Shown: positions 20,301 to 28,288, counted from the first letter of the stretch. The stretch is DNA of 64,000 nucleotides from Aeromonas hydrophila subsp. hydrophila ATCC 7966 (GCF_000014805.1 NC_008570.1:1617001-1681000); one strand, 5' to 3'. A program made the numbers and translations. The notes: a model not told the origin generated them from the letters alone.

Positions 20301-20963
20301 GTCTGGATCATCGGCGGCGATGGCTGGGCTTATGACATCGGCTCGGCGGGGCTCGATCACGTGCTCGCCTCTGGCCGCGACGTGAACGTGCTGGTGATGG
20401 ATACCGAGGTCTACTCCAACACCGGCGGCCAGATGTCGAAATCGACCCCGCTCGGTGCCGTCGCCAAGTTTGCGGCGGGGGGCAAGACGCTGGCCAAGAA
20501 GGATGTGGCGTTGCAGGCCATCTCCTACGGCAACGTCTATGTGGCCCGCATCGCCTTTGGTGCCAACCCGCAGCAGGCGCTGCAGGCCTTGCGTGAGGCC
20601 GAGGCCTATCCGGGCCCGTCGCTTATCATCGCCTACAGCCACTGCATCGCCCACGGTATCGACATGGAGTTTGGCCTGACCCAGCAAAAACGCGCCGTGG
20701 CCTCCGGTCACTGGCCGCTGATGCGCTACAACCCGGTACTGCGCAGTGCGGGGCAGAACCCCTTCAGCCTCGACAGCCTGCGCCCCTCCATTCCGCTCGC
20801 GGAATATCGCCAGGAGGAGACCCGTTATCGGGTGCTGGCCCAGAGCCATCCGGAGGAGGCCGAGCGGCTGATGCAGGTGGCACAACAAGTGGCGTGGCAG
20901 AAGTGGGCCACCTACGAGGAAATGGCCACCCGCGAGGCCAGTCATTTCCATCCGCCGGTGTGA
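17388..20963 (+). CDS. nifJ: Pyruvate:flavodoxin/ferredoxin oxidoreductase
   Basis: 1191 residues in one chain (E. coli YdbK 1174), carrying all domains of the homodimeric enzyme that splits pyruvate to acetyl-CoA, CO2 and low-potential electrons. The N-terminus has the pyrimidine-binding domain (YPITPSSTMAELADAW). The middle has the gamma domain (GLGADGTVGANKNSIKII) and two [4Fe-4S] motifs, CIQCGNCVFVCPHAAL and CTGCGQCVKACPVRAG. The C-terminus has CAGCGETPYLKLLTQ, the TPP motif (GGDGWAYDIGSAGLDHVLAS) and NTGGQMSKSTPLGA. Flavodoxin from fldA, about 41 kb away in this window, is a likely acceptor. Confidence 0.95.
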   Translation: MKHELIMVDGNEAAARVAYQLSEVCAIYPITPSSTMAELADAWAAEGQTNLWGNIPTVVEMQSEGGAAGTVHGALQAGALATTFTASQGLMLMLPNMYKIAGELTSAVFHVAARSLAAQGLSIFGDHQDVMAARSTGFAMLASGSVQEAQDLALVAHSVTLQCRVPFIHFFDGFRTSHEVNKIVALHKDEIRALIDNDWVRAHRSRALNPDHPVMRGTAQNPDTYFQSRESVNPFYEAVPARVQQCMDSLGELTGRHYRLVEYHGAPDATDVIVLMGSGAATARTTVDWLNQQDRKTGVLVIRLYRPFPVQALLDALPESVRRMAVLDRTKEPGAGGEPLLLDVQSALIDGLQRGLIKRLPWLSGGRYGLSSKEFTPAMCAAVFEELACDAPRPRFTVGIVDDVSGLSLAWHPIGDLEPASRVRALFFGLGADGTVGANKNSIKIIGELEGFHAQGYFVYDSKKSGSRTVSHLRFGPEPIDAPWLIEQASFIGCHQWGFVESVDLLEFAAEGATLLLNAPHEPDRVWAELPERLRARIRALNIQLYCIDGDRVAERNGMGNRINTIMQTCFFALAGILPRDEAIALIKESIEKSYARKGPEVVARNFAAVDDTLAHLHQVAIPAGEEQTSDYPLPLAPGGSEFVQRVTGEMLAGRGDRIPVSMLPVDGTYPTATSRFEKRDIAREIPIWHSDICIQCGNCVFVCPHAALRAKFYHQDWLATAPEAAQSVPVTAKGFPDSRYTLQLYPEDCTGCGQCVKACPVRAGADENGEGERAIAMMDKAPHLAGQKQALRWFESLPWPARERVDFSTVRGTQFLEPLFEFSGACAGCGETPYLKLLTQLFGDRMLVANATGCSSIYGGNLPTTPWAKNGEGKGPAWSNSLFEDNAEFGFGFRLTADQHHGQAVAALQAMKGEIGVELVETLVSAPQRLESEIRAQRTRVAQVRERLEEVKSGKARELLSLIDQLVRRSVWIIGGDGWAYDIGSAGLDHVLASGRDVNVLVMDTEVYSNTGGQMSKSTPLGAVAKFAAGGKTLAKKDVALQAISYGNVYVARIAFGANPQQALQALREAEAYPGPSLIIAYSHCIAHGIDMEFGLTQQKRAVASGHWPLMRYNPVLRSAGQNPFSLDSLRPSIPLAEYRQEETRYRVLAQSHPEEAERLMQVAQQVAWQKWATYEEMATREASHFHPPV

Positions 20964-20989
20964 GGATTGGGTTAACTCTGCATAAAACG

Positions 20990-21014
20990 AAGCGGGCCAC
21001 TGGCCCGCTTTTTA
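20990..21014 (+). terminator. Terminator of nifJ
   Basis: GC-rich stem AAGCGGGCCA / TGGCCCGCTT followed by TTT, 27 bp after the nifJ stop. The base composition becomes AT-rich just beyond it. Confidence 0.85.
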
Positions 21015-21172
21015 TCAATAGATGGGAAATGTAATGAGATTTACTCAGTCATAAATTATTTACAGTAAGAAATGATTTGTTGATTAAATAAGTTTGTCTC
21101 GGCAGGATATACAGCAATAGCTTGTTGTATGGTAAAAGTTTTTATCATAAAAAATGTAAGGAGCATCTCTAG

Positions 21173-21595
21173 ATGATTAATGAATATGTTGCTCCCATAT
21201 TTACAGTGCTTGGGGTAATTCTTGGCGGAGGCGTAAGCTATTTCACTAATACCAAGGTGAAACAGGTCGAGTTTAGACAATCAATGATTAGATATGAGCT
21301 TGAAAATCGTAGGAAACTATATAGTGATTTTCTGGCTGAGGCCAATAAATTCGCATTAATTTCAATAGAGAACAAAAGTTCATCACCTACATTTCTTCTT
21401 GATATATCCCGCTTGCTTGCTGAGATTGAGCTGGTTGGAAGTAAGGACATCCATAAACAAGCTAGGAGGATTTTAGAGTATATAGTTAATGCTCATTCAA
21501 AAGATGCAAAGAATATTGAGGCTTTACTTCTAATTCGTGCTCAATTTGTAGAGTTGGTGAAACTTGAATTTAATTCTATTGAGAAGAAAGTATAA
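21173..21595 (+). CDS. Membrane-anchored hypothetical protein in AT-rich islet
   Basis: 140 residues. One N-terminal hydrophobic segment (about residues 5-25, APIFTVLGVILGGGVSYF) suggests a single membrane anchor. The rest is a charged, mostly helical cytoplasmic part. AAGGAG lies at a usable distance before the ATG. Base composition is much lower in GC than the neighbours, with AAT, ATT and AGA codons. I do not recognise the family. It lies 76 nt before the DUF2971 gene on the same strand, so the two may form one unit acquired by transfer. Confidence 0.7.
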   Translation: MINEYVAPIFTVLGVILGGGVSYFTNTKVKQVEFRQSMIRYELENRRKLYSDFLAEANKFALISIENKSSSPTFLLDISRLLAEIELVGSKDIHKQARRILEYIVNAHSKDAKNIEALLLIRAQFVELVKLEFNSIEKKV

Positions 21596-21671
21596 TAAAC
21601 GCAGGGTATAGGTAGTTTGTACGTAACCTAAATAATCCTCTTTAGAGGAGAGAATATCAAAGGAGTATGCA

Positions 21672-22406
21672 TTGTTGCGTCCACGCATTCTGTTTAAGTA
21701 CCGTAAGTTTGATAAAGGTTGTCTCGAGCTTTTAGTTAATCGCGAGCTCTGGTTTGCTACACCAGCATCGTTGAACGATCCTTTTGAAGGTGAATCTTCG
21801 TTTTCAGAAGTGTTAGATGCTGTCTGGGATCGTTATCCATTTCCCAAAAGTGATAGAGATATTTATCATAGTAAAATCGAGAAGCAGCTTGAAAGTGTTG
21901 GGATCTGTTCATTCAGTAAAGCTAGAAAAAATCAATTGATGTGGGCACATTATGCTGATGAACATAAAGGTATATGTATCGGTTTCAAAGAGGGTTTAAT
22001 TCGCCCACAAGATTCAATGATTAATTCTATTGATGTGACTTACCAAGATGAGTATCCATTCAAAGAGATAATAGAACGATTTCATTATTATGAAAAGTAT
22101 GCAGGTGTAAATAATGCCGATAGCATTGCTGGTGATATATTTTATTCGGTATTAGGGACTAAATATACTAGTTGGCGCTATGAGAGAGAGCGAAGGCTTA
22201 TTTCGTGGAGGTCTCAAGCTATAAAGTTTGACCCACAAGCAATTAATTCAATCTCTCTTGGTCTGAGGATGGCTGAACGTGACAAACAAACATTGCAGAA
22301 GTTTATTTCTGGTTCCGAGTGGAGGCATGTTAAATTATTCCAAGCTGTAAAATCAAAAACAAAATACGCACTGGAATTTGAGTTAATAAAAAACAATTGC
22401 AATTAG
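21672..22406 (+). CDS. DUF2971 family protein
   Basis: 244 residues. The N-terminus (LFKYRKF...LWFATPASLNDPFEG), the middle (GICSFSKARKNQLMWAHYADEHKGICIGF) and the WRYERERRLISW segment are the hallmarks of DUF2971, whose function is unknown. The start is TTG at 21672 with AGGAG six bases upstream; no in-frame ATG lies near the conserved start. Base use is AT-rich, like the gene before it. DUF2971 proteins are often found in variable islands, and a defence role has been suggested by such settings, but nothing here proves it. Confidence 0.85.
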   Translation: MLRPRILFKYRKFDKGCLELLVNRELWFATPASLNDPFEGESSFSEVLDAVWDRYPFPKSDRDIYHSKIEKQLESVGICSFSKARKNQLMWAHYADEHKGICIGFKEGLIRPQDSMINSIDVTYQDEYPFKEIIERFHYYEKYAGVNNADSIAGDIFYSVLGTKYTSWRYERERRLISWRSQAIKFDPQAINSISLGLRMAERDKQTLQKFISGSEWRHVKLFQAVKSKTKYALEFELIKNNCN

Positions 22407-22440
22407 TAAATTGATTGGTTTAATGATTTTCGTATAGGTA

Positions 22441-22469
22441 TCAAATACCGCCATCTTGGCGGTATTTGA
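22441..22469. terminator. Perfect hairpin after the DUF2971 gene
   Basis: 13-bp perfect inverted repeat TCAAATACCGCCA / TGGCGGTATTTGA with a 3-nt loop, 35 bp after the stop. There is no clear T-run. It marks the right end of the AT-rich islet. Confidence 0.55.
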
Positions 22470-22550
22470 TTATCAGTAGGTTTAAGGCTTCCTTTTCCTA
22501 CCAAGGCAGGTAAGCTGCGGGGCAAATAGCGTCAAGCAGGAGAAGGGACG

Positions 22551-22685
22551 ATGACAGAACAACATTTCGCCGGGACGATCGGCATTCTGGGAGCGGGGTG
22601 GCTCGGGCTGCCGCTGGCGCGGGCCCAGCTGGCGGTTGGCAAGCAGGTAGTTATCACGGCCAGTAGCGGCGAGAGTACCGCCTGA
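22551..22685 (+). pseudogene. Truncated YeeZ-like NAD(P)-binding (SDR/epimerase) gene
   Basis: 44 codons from ATG, preceded by AGGAGAAGGG. The peptide contains GTIGILGAGWLGLPLARAQL, the dinucleotide-binding start of YeeZ-type extended SDR proteins (GLGWLGMPLA in E. coli), which are about 270 residues. A stop follows after GESTA, and only a terminator lies beyond, so roughly 85 per cent of the gene is missing. GC-rich composition shows it belongs to the old backbone, not to the islet upstream. Confidence 0.7.
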
Positions 22686-22716
22686 TATGGCCTGCTCAGC
22701 GTTGTCGTGAGCGGCC

Positions 22717-22744
22717 AACAAAAAGCCCGGCGTTGGGCCGGGCT
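22717..22744 (-). terminator. Terminator of the ydcH-like gene
   Basis: 8-bp stem AGCCCGGC / GCCGGGCT (22724-22731 with 22737-22744). On the minus strand it is followed by TTTTTG. Confidence 0.8.
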
Positions 22745-22783
22745 GGCAGGATAAGTTGCTTATCCAGGTATTCGTCGAGGCGT

Positions 22784-22999
22784 CTATTGTGGATGTTGTT
22801 TGAGGATGTCGTAGATCTCCTCTTTCAGTTTAAGTTTCTGTTTTTTCAGATCCTTCACCTCGGAGCTGTAGTCGCTGGCATGATGCTTTTCCAACTTTCT
22901 AATCTCCACATCCAGGTCGTTGTGCAAGTCAAACTTCTTTTGGAAATGGACATCACTGCTCTTCAGTTGCGAGATGAGCTCTCTGTACTCTGGGAACAT
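22784..22999 (-). CDS. ydcH: YdcH family protein (DUF465)
   Basis: 71 residues, matching the E. coli YdcH start (MFPEYRDLISRLK) and end (KKQKLKLKEEIYDIL). It is a small charged coiled-coil protein of unknown role. The frame is open upstream for 37 more codons, but AAGGAGG lies just before this ATG and the homologue starts here. It is alone, with its own terminator. Confidence 0.88.
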   Translation of the reverse strand: MFPEYRELISQLKSSDVHFQKKFDLHNDLDVEIRKLEKHHASDYSSEVKDLKKQKLKLKEEIYDILKQHPQ

Positions 23000-23242
23000 G
23001 TAATGCGGCCTCCTTGGTTTCGTTTGATTGTGCCTGCAAGACCAAACTACCGCGTCCCCCGCGAGATAAATGTGATCCGGCTCCAATTCGGGACCAATGA
23101 TTTGCTGCATGGGATGGGCGATTTTTAACTGTTTGAATCACAAGCTGATAAGGCTTTTATCGGTAAGCAGAGAGTCTGAAAAGTGCAGGATGGATCACAA
23201 TTGTGACGGCCGGATGACAGCTTGTGGCCGCCAGGCGGGCAG

Positions 23243-23268
23243 CAAAAAGGGGCGCAGGGCCCCTTCTT
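23243..23268 (-). terminator. Terminator of the MATE/periplasmic protein operon
   Basis: 7-bp stem AAGGGGC / GCCCCTT with a 5-nt loop. On the minus strand it is followed by TTT. Confidence 0.7.
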
Positions 23269-23285
23269 GGTAACAGGTGCAGCGT

Positions 23286-23876
23286 TTACTCTTTTTTCTT
23301 TTTCTTCTCGGGCAGCGGCTTGCCATCGCGGGCGATCACCTTGCCCACCTCGAAGCCGATCTGCGCCGCCAGCTCTTCCAGATCCGCGGCCTTGGCTTCG
23401 TTGCCGATGGCGTACTGGTAGTTGGCGATGGTGATCTTCTCGGCCACCGGGGTACCCGGGACGATCGGCTCGCGCCAGCCTTGACCTACATGGGCCACCA
23501 GGGTGCCGTTCATGATGAGCTCGCCGACGATCTCCTGGGTGGGGATGCCCTTGCCGTAGGTGAGGCCTTGCGGGTGCTTCTTGCCGACCAGCGGCTCGGT
23601 GCTTGCGGGCATCAGCTTGGTGCGGATCAGCCACTTGGGCGATTTGGTCTTGCCCACCGCCTTGCCGGTCTGGTACTCGTTGATCTTGATGGTCTTGATC
23701 ATCTGGGCCATGAAGTCCTTGGTCAGCGCTTTTTGCGCTTCGCTGGTTTCATCGATGGCGATGGGGGCCACGTACCAGGTCTGGGCCGCCTGTGCCTTGG
23801 GGGCGGCGGGGGCGGTTTGCGCCATGGCGAGCGGGCTGAGCAGGATGGCCGCCAACAAGAGTCCTATCTTCTTCAT
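23286..23876 (-). CDS. Periplasmic protein of unknown function
   Basis: 196 residues with a clear Sec signal peptide (MKKIGLLLAAILLSPLAMA-Q, cleavage near residue 20). The mature part carries no motif that I recognise. It ends in a lysine/glutamate tail (LPEKKKKKE). It starts 11 nt after the MATE pump stop, so both are probably one operon with this gene second. Length and composition are like the backbone genes. Confidence 0.75.
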   Translation of the reverse strand: MKKIGLLLAAILLSPLAMAQTAPAAPKAQAAQTWYVAPIAIDETSEAQKALTKDFMAQMIKTIKINEYQTGKAVGKTKSPKWLIRTKLMPASTEPLVGKKHPQGLTYGKGIPTQEIVGELIMNGTLVAHVGQGWREPIVPGTPVAEKITIANYQYAIGNEAKAADLEELAAQIGFEVGKVIARDGKPLPEKKKKKE

Positions 23877-23887
23877 TGTGATTCCGC

Positions 23888-25234
23888 TTATGTTTCAACA
23901 AGAATTTTGTTTTGCCAGCGACGACTGCGCCAGCGCCAGAACATGGCCAGACCGCGCACCCACTCGTCGCAGGCGAGCGCCAACCAGATACCGACCAGTC
24001 CATAACCCTGCATGATACCAAGGAAATAGGCCAGTGGAACGGCAATCCCCCACATGGAGACGAGCGCCATGTAGAGCGGGAAACGGGCGTCCCCGGTGGC
24101 GCGCAGGGCGTTGATCACCACCAGATTGAAGGTACGGCCGGGTTCCAGAATGAGGCTTATCAAGAACAGCTGCGCCACCTGGGTGATGATGTCGGCATCA
24201 TCGGTGAACAGGCTGATGATGGTGCGGCCGTTGAGGGCCGCCAGCAAGGCGATGAAGGCGGTGACGATGAGCCCCAGTTTCAGGCTTTTGAGCAGCTGGC
24301 GGTAGGCCTGCTCGAAGCGGCGAGCCCCTGCCAGGTGGCCGATGATGATCTCGTTGCCAAGGCCGATGGAGAGGCCGAACAGCAGGATGAACAGGCAGAT
24401 CTGGAAGAAATAGGACTGGGTCGCCAGCGCCTTGTCGCCGAGCAGGCCGACGAAGGCGGTCACCACCATGAACTGCAACATCCAGGAGAGGTTCTCGCCG
24501 GCGGCCGGCAGGCCGATGTGCAGCACCTTGCCCAGCATCAGCCGGCTGGGTTTGACGATCTCGGGCAGGCGCAGCCGGATGCCGGTCTTGCGCGCCACCA
24601 GCCACACCAGCAGCACAACGCCGACGATGCGACCCGCCACCGTGCTGATGGCGACCCCGGCCACCCCGAGCTGGGGCAGGCCGAACCAGCCGTAGAGCAG
24701 CAGCAGGTTGCCGACGAAGGTGATGAGGTTGACGATGAGGGTTACGTACATCGCCTGACGGGTGTGGCCGTGGGCGCGCAGGGTGGCGGCCAGGCAGAGC
24801 GCCGCCGCTTCCGGCAGCAGGCACAGTCCGATGATCTGCAGGTAGAGGGTGGCATCGCTCATCAGGTTGGCGGGCAGATTCATCAGCGCCAGCATGGTGC
24901 TGGCCCCGGCGATGACGCCGACGGCGGCCACCAGCCCCACCAGCAGGTTGAAACCGATGGCGGTGTGGATGACGACGCGCGCCTTCTCCTTGTCACCGGC
25001 CCCCAGATACTGGGTGATCACCACGCTGGTGCCGATGCTGACGAAACTGAACAAGGTGATGGCGAGATCGAACACCTGGTTGCCGACCGCGAGCGCCGCC
25101 ACCCCCTGATAGGAGACGTGACCCACCATGAAGGTGTTGAGGGCCCCGGTCAGAAAGTGCAGGGCGAGATCGATAAACAGTGGCCAGGTCAGGGAGAAGA
25201 GGGTGCCCGGACCTGCGTGGGATTGAGTTTGCAT
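23888..25234 (-). CDS. MATE family efflux transporter
   Basis: 448 residues with about 12 membrane segments in two homologous halves. The MATE pattern is visible: SLTWPLFIDLALHFL, the VGNQVFDLAITLFSFVSIGTSVVITQYLGA stretch, and the second-half GLSIGLGNEIIIGHLAGA. Members extrude cationic drugs or metabolites with Na+ or H+. The substrate cannot be told. It is the first gene of a likely two-gene operon with the periplasmic protein. Confidence 0.92.
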   Translation of the reverse strand: MQTQSHAGPGTLFSLTWPLFIDLALHFLTGALNTFMVGHVSYQGVAALAVGNQVFDLAITLFSFVSIGTSVVITQYLGAGDKEKARVVIHTAIGFNLLVGLVAAVGVIAGASTMLALMNLPANLMSDATLYLQIIGLCLLPEAAALCLAATLRAHGHTRQAMYVTLIVNLITFVGNLLLLYGWFGLPQLGVAGVAISTVAGRIVGVVLLVWLVARKTGIRLRLPEIVKPSRLMLGKVLHIGLPAAGENLSWMLQFMVVTAFVGLLGDKALATQSYFFQICLFILLFGLSIGLGNEIIIGHLAGARRFEQAYRQLLKSLKLGLIVTAFIALLAALNGRTIISLFTDDADIITQVAQLFLISLILEPGRTFNLVVINALRATGDARFPLYMALVSMWGIAVPLAYFLGIMQGYGLVGIWLALACDEWVRGLAMFWRWRSRRWQNKILVET

Positions 25235-25344
25235 GGGGTGTCCAAATACTGGGGATGGCCCTCGTCAGCGCCATCTGGACGGGCATTTAACACCAAGCGG
25301 GGGCGAGGCGCAATCGTGGCGGTGACCAAGAGGAGGCAGAGAGC

Positions 25345-25374
25345 GCGGGCCCTGCCACCATGGGCAGGGCCCGC
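25345..25374 (-). terminator. Hairpin after the SulP gene
   Basis: 12-bp perfect stem GCGGGCCCTGCC / GGCAGGGCCCGC with a 6-nt loop, 7 bp beyond the SulP stop. The T-run is weak, so it may be an inefficient terminator. Confidence 0.6.
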
Positions 25375-25380
25375 ACTGGA

Positions 25381-27204
25381 TCAGGCCGGGGTAGCGCCCG
25401 CCTCCTGCTCAGAGGGGAGCGTGAGGCGCGCCGAATCGGGCAGAGCGTCATCCTGGGGCCAGCGCGAGAGAATGGCCTCGGTGGTGCTCTCCACCACCTC
25501 GTCATCCTTGAACACCGGCTCGCGGTAGCAGCGGGTCATGCGCAGCGCCTGATACATGTCGGGGCAGAGGATGATCCCCTCGTCGCCGACCCGGATCCCG
25601 GCCTGCTTGAGCCACAGGCTCATCTGGCCGTGGCGGCCGGCCATTACCATGTGGATGCCGCGTCGTTTCAGATCCTTGTGCAGCTCCCCCAGCATGCTCA
25701 TCACGCTGATGTCCTGATGGGTGAAGCAGGCCACCGCATCCACCACCAGGCATTTGGGGCTGTGGGGATCCTGCACCAGCAGCGCCAGTACCCGCCGTTT
25801 GAAGTAGGGGGCGTTGAAGTAGGTGAGCGGCGAGTTGAAGCGATAGACCAGGATGCCGGGAATGGCCTTGGCCTGTTCGTTGTCCCCCAGAGTGCGTACG
25901 ACCCCTTCGTCGTCCATGCCGAGCAGCTGGTCGGTGGGGCGCATCACGTTGCGCAGGAACTGGAACAGCCCCAGCAGCACCGCGAGGGTGATGCCCGGAA
26001 TGACCCCCATGGCCAGCACGCTGATGAAGGTGATGAGCGCCAGCCAGAAGGCGGAGCGATCGGAGTGGCGCAGCGCCCACAGACCGCGAAAGTCGGTGAG
26101 CGACAAAGACGCCATCACCAGCACCACGCCGAGGGCGGCGGTGGGGATGTATTGCAGCGGCGCCGTCAGGTAGAAGGTGACCAGGGCGATGACGGCGGCG
26201 GCGATGATGGAAACCAGCTGGCTCTTGCCGCCGTTGGCGTCGTTGACCGCGGTGCGTGAATCCGCGCCGCTGATGGCAAAGCCCTGAGAGGCTGCCGCCG
26301 CCAGGTTGGCCATGCCGAGGGCCCGAAACTCCTTGTCCGCATCTATTTCGTAGCCGTTCTTGGCGGCGAAGCTGCGGGCGGTCAGCATCATGGAGACGAA
26401 GCTCACCATGGCCAGGTTGAGCGCCGGCAGCACCAGCTCCCGCATCAGGCCGGGGGGAAACTCCGGCAGCTGGAAGGCGGGCAGGCCGGAGCCGATGGCG
26501 CCCAGGGTGGCGATGCCGAACTGGCCGAGATCGAGCGCCCACACCAGTCCCGCCGTCACCACCATGGCCACCATGGAGGAGGGCCAGGCCGGCTTGAAGC
26601 GCTTGGCCAGCAGCAGGGTGAGCAGGGCGGTCAGGCTCATGGCCAGGGTGGGCAGATGGGTCTGGGTGATGTAGCTGGCACCGCCGGCGATCCGCTCGAT
26701 GAGGTAGCGCTCGCTGAAGGTGAAGCCGAAGATCTTGGAAAGCTGGCCCACCATGATGGTGATGGCCACCCCGTTGAGCAGCCCCATCAGGATCGGGCGG
26801 GAGAGAAAGTCCGCCAGCACCCCCAGCTTGAAGCGGCTGGCGATGAGGCACCAGAAGCCGGTCATGGCGGTCATGGTCATTACCAGCTGCCAGTGGCGGG
26901 TGGCATCCCCGGCGGCGAGGGGGGTCACCACGGCGGCGATCACCGCGCAGGTGGCGGCGTCCGGGCCGACGATGAGCTGACGGGAGGTACCGAACAGGGC
27001 GTACACCAGCATGGGCAGGATGCAGGAGTAGAGGCCGACCAGCGGCCCCACCCCGGCCAGCTCCGCATAGGCGATGGCCACGGGCAGGGCCACCGCGGCC
27101 ACCGACAATCCAGCGCGCATATCCGGCATCAGCCAGGCCCGCTGGTATTGCAGCAGGGCGGCGAGGCCCGGTAGCCAGCGTTCGAGTGAGAAGAAGTCGC
27201 GCAT
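25381..27204 (-). CDS. SulP family anion transporter with STAS domain
   Basis: 607 residues. The first 440 form the SLC26/SulP membrane domain (VALPVAIAYAELAGVGPLVGLYS, IVGPDAATCAVIAAVVTPLA). The C-terminal part, about 450-570, is a STAS domain (CLVVDAVACFTHQDISVMSMLGELHKDL). E. coli DauA is the closest familiar relative in length (about 550) and transports C4-dicarboxylates. Sulfate or bicarbonate are equally possible. cysM lies a little over 1 kb upstream on the other strand, which is only a weak hint of sulfur use. Confidence 0.9.
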   Translation of the reverse strand: MRDFFSLERWLPGLAALLQYQRAWLMPDMRAGLSVAAVALPVAIAYAELAGVGPLVGLYSCILPMLVYALFGTSRQLIVGPDAATCAVIAAVVTPLAAGDATRHWQLVMTMTAMTGFWCLIASRFKLGVLADFLSRPILMGLLNGVAITIMVGQLSKIFGFTFSERYLIERIAGGASYITQTHLPTLAMSLTALLTLLLAKRFKPAWPSSMVAMVVTAGLVWALDLGQFGIATLGAIGSGLPAFQLPEFPPGLMRELVLPALNLAMVSFVSMMLTARSFAAKNGYEIDADKEFRALGMANLAAAASQGFAISGADSRTAVNDANGGKSQLVSIIAAAVIALVTFYLTAPLQYIPTAALGVVLVMASLSLTDFRGLWALRHSDRSAFWLALITFISVLAMGVIPGITLAVLLGLFQFLRNVMRPTDQLLGMDDEGVVRTLGDNEQAKAIPGILVYRFNSPLTYFNAPYFKRRVLALLVQDPHSPKCLVVDAVACFTHQDISVMSMLGELHKDLKRRGIHMVMAGRHGQMSLWLKQAGIRVGDEGIILCPDMYQALRMTRCYREPVFKDDEVVESTTEAILSRWPQDDALPDSARLTLPSEQEAGATPA

Positions 27205-27274
27205 TATTTAACCCATTGAGTTACAAACAGCTTTTCCTTAGTGTGCCCAAGGTTATCGAAACATTGCAATCAGG

Positions 27275-27895
27275 TTATGGCCAGTTCACCACCAGGTCAG
27301 GCCACAGCCGTTGCCACTCCTTGGCCTTGACCCGCTCGGTAAAGACCCGGCGCTCCTGGCGACAGCGCGGGTTGGGATCCACCTGCAGGAACCAGTTGGG
27401 GGCAAAGCCGTAAGGGGCCAGCCACTCGAATGAATCGTCTGCCAGCAGCCGGACCCCGATGCAGGTGGGCACCTCCACCCAGTGGCTGAGGGCCGAGAGC
27501 GAGCTGGTGAAGGGGGGCACCAGCTGGCGCACATGCATGCGGGCCTGATTGCGCACCTCCCACTGCTGGCCCGGCACCCTGGCGGCGAGCCAGGCTTCGT
27601 GTTCGGCCTCCTGCAATCCAGTGGGATCAGCACTGTCCAGATAGATGAGATCGATGTCGTTGAGGGCGGTCGGCACCGATTTGCGGTGCAGGTGATCCCA
27701 GATGAGGTTGCGGATAAAACCGGCCCCCAGCGCCCAGTCGGGCAGTGCCAGTTCACGGGCGGCCCGCAGGCAATCCATGCGCTGCTCATCGGCCCGCAAT
27801 AGGGCTTCGGTTCGTGCCTGCAGGTCGGCTTCCAGCGCGCTCTGGCGAGCGTGCGAGGCTGGCGTGCTGTGACGCGTCTGGGTGTCAGCCGGCAT
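27275..27895 (-). CDS. Nucleotidyltransferase family protein (COG3575 type)
   Basis: 206 residues. The core DWALGAGFIRNLIWDHLH and the acidic pair in ALNDIDLIYLDSAD fit a small nucleotidyltransferase fold, seen in a conserved bacterial family of unknown substrate. The start overlaps the 3' end of the GNAT gene by 11 nt, so the two are one operon and probably work together. No signal peptide. Confidence 0.8.
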   Translation of the reverse strand: MPADTQTRHSTPASHARQSALEADLQARTEALLRADEQRMDCLRAARELALPDWALGAGFIRNLIWDHLHRKSVPTALNDIDLIYLDSADPTGLQEAEHEAWLAARVPGQQWEVRNQARMHVRQLVPPFTSSLSALSHWVEVPTCIGVRLLADDSFEWLAPYGFAPNWFLQVDPNPRCRQERRVFTERVKAKEWQRLWPDLVVNWP

Positions 27896-28142
27896 TGCGG
27901 CGCAACCAGACGTCGATGTAGCTGCAGCTCGGCACTATGGTGAGCCCTTCGGCCTGGGTCCAGCTGTAGAAGGTGCGCGCTAGCTGATCGGCGATCCCCT
28001 GCACCCTGAGCTCGGGCGGGACGAAGGTGCTGTAGGCGTCGATGGTTTTGGCGTCGAGCCGCCGGTAACGCAGCCTGGACTCCTTGCCATCCACCACACA
28101 GATGAATTGCTGCTGGTTGGCCTGATGAATGATCTCGCTCAT
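27885..28142 (-). CDS. Small GNAT-like N-acetyltransferase (YjdJ type)
   Basis: 85 residues. The sequence (ESRLRYRRLD, STFVPPELRVQGIADQLARTF, IVPSCSYIDVWLRRN) is the short single-domain GNAT form, with the acetyl-CoA loop in PPELRVQGIA. GAGGAG stands before the ATG. It is the first gene of a pair with the nucleotidyltransferase. The acceptor molecule is unknown. Confidence 0.8.
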   Translation of the reverse strand: MSEIIHQANQQQFICVVDGKESRLRYRRLDAKTIDAYSTFVPPELRVQGIADQLARTFYSWTQAEGLTIVPSCSYIDVWLRRNAG

Positions 28143-28193
28143 GCTTGCTCCTCGGTACGGGGGATGGGGTTATCTGACCATGTTGGCGCCCCT

Positions 28194-28221
28194 TTGCCAA
28201 CTGTTCGGGGTCGCTTACACT
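28194..28221 (+). promoter_or_regulatory. Sigma-70 promoter of cysM
   Basis: -35 TTGCCA (28194-28199), 16 bp, -10 TACACT (28216-28221), 68 bp upstream of the cysM start. Confidence 0.55.
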
Positions 28222-28288
28222 GCGAGCCCGGCCGGGTACATACCCGCTAGCCAAGGTATAGAACAGTTCACGAAGGATGGATCCCATT

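Noticed and set aside
17295..20951. Open frame of 1218 codons on the minus strand opposite nifJ
   Set aside because: It mirrors nifJ codon by codon, and its product has low-complexity histidine/glycine-rich text with no fold. GC-rich codon bias produces such shadows. The plus-strand gene has every NifJ motif.
21173..22406. Toxin-antitoxin pair
   Set aside because: The first protein is membrane-anchored and the second is 244 residues, with a 76-nt gap and no antitoxin-like DNA-binding domain. Nothing supports it over other ideas.
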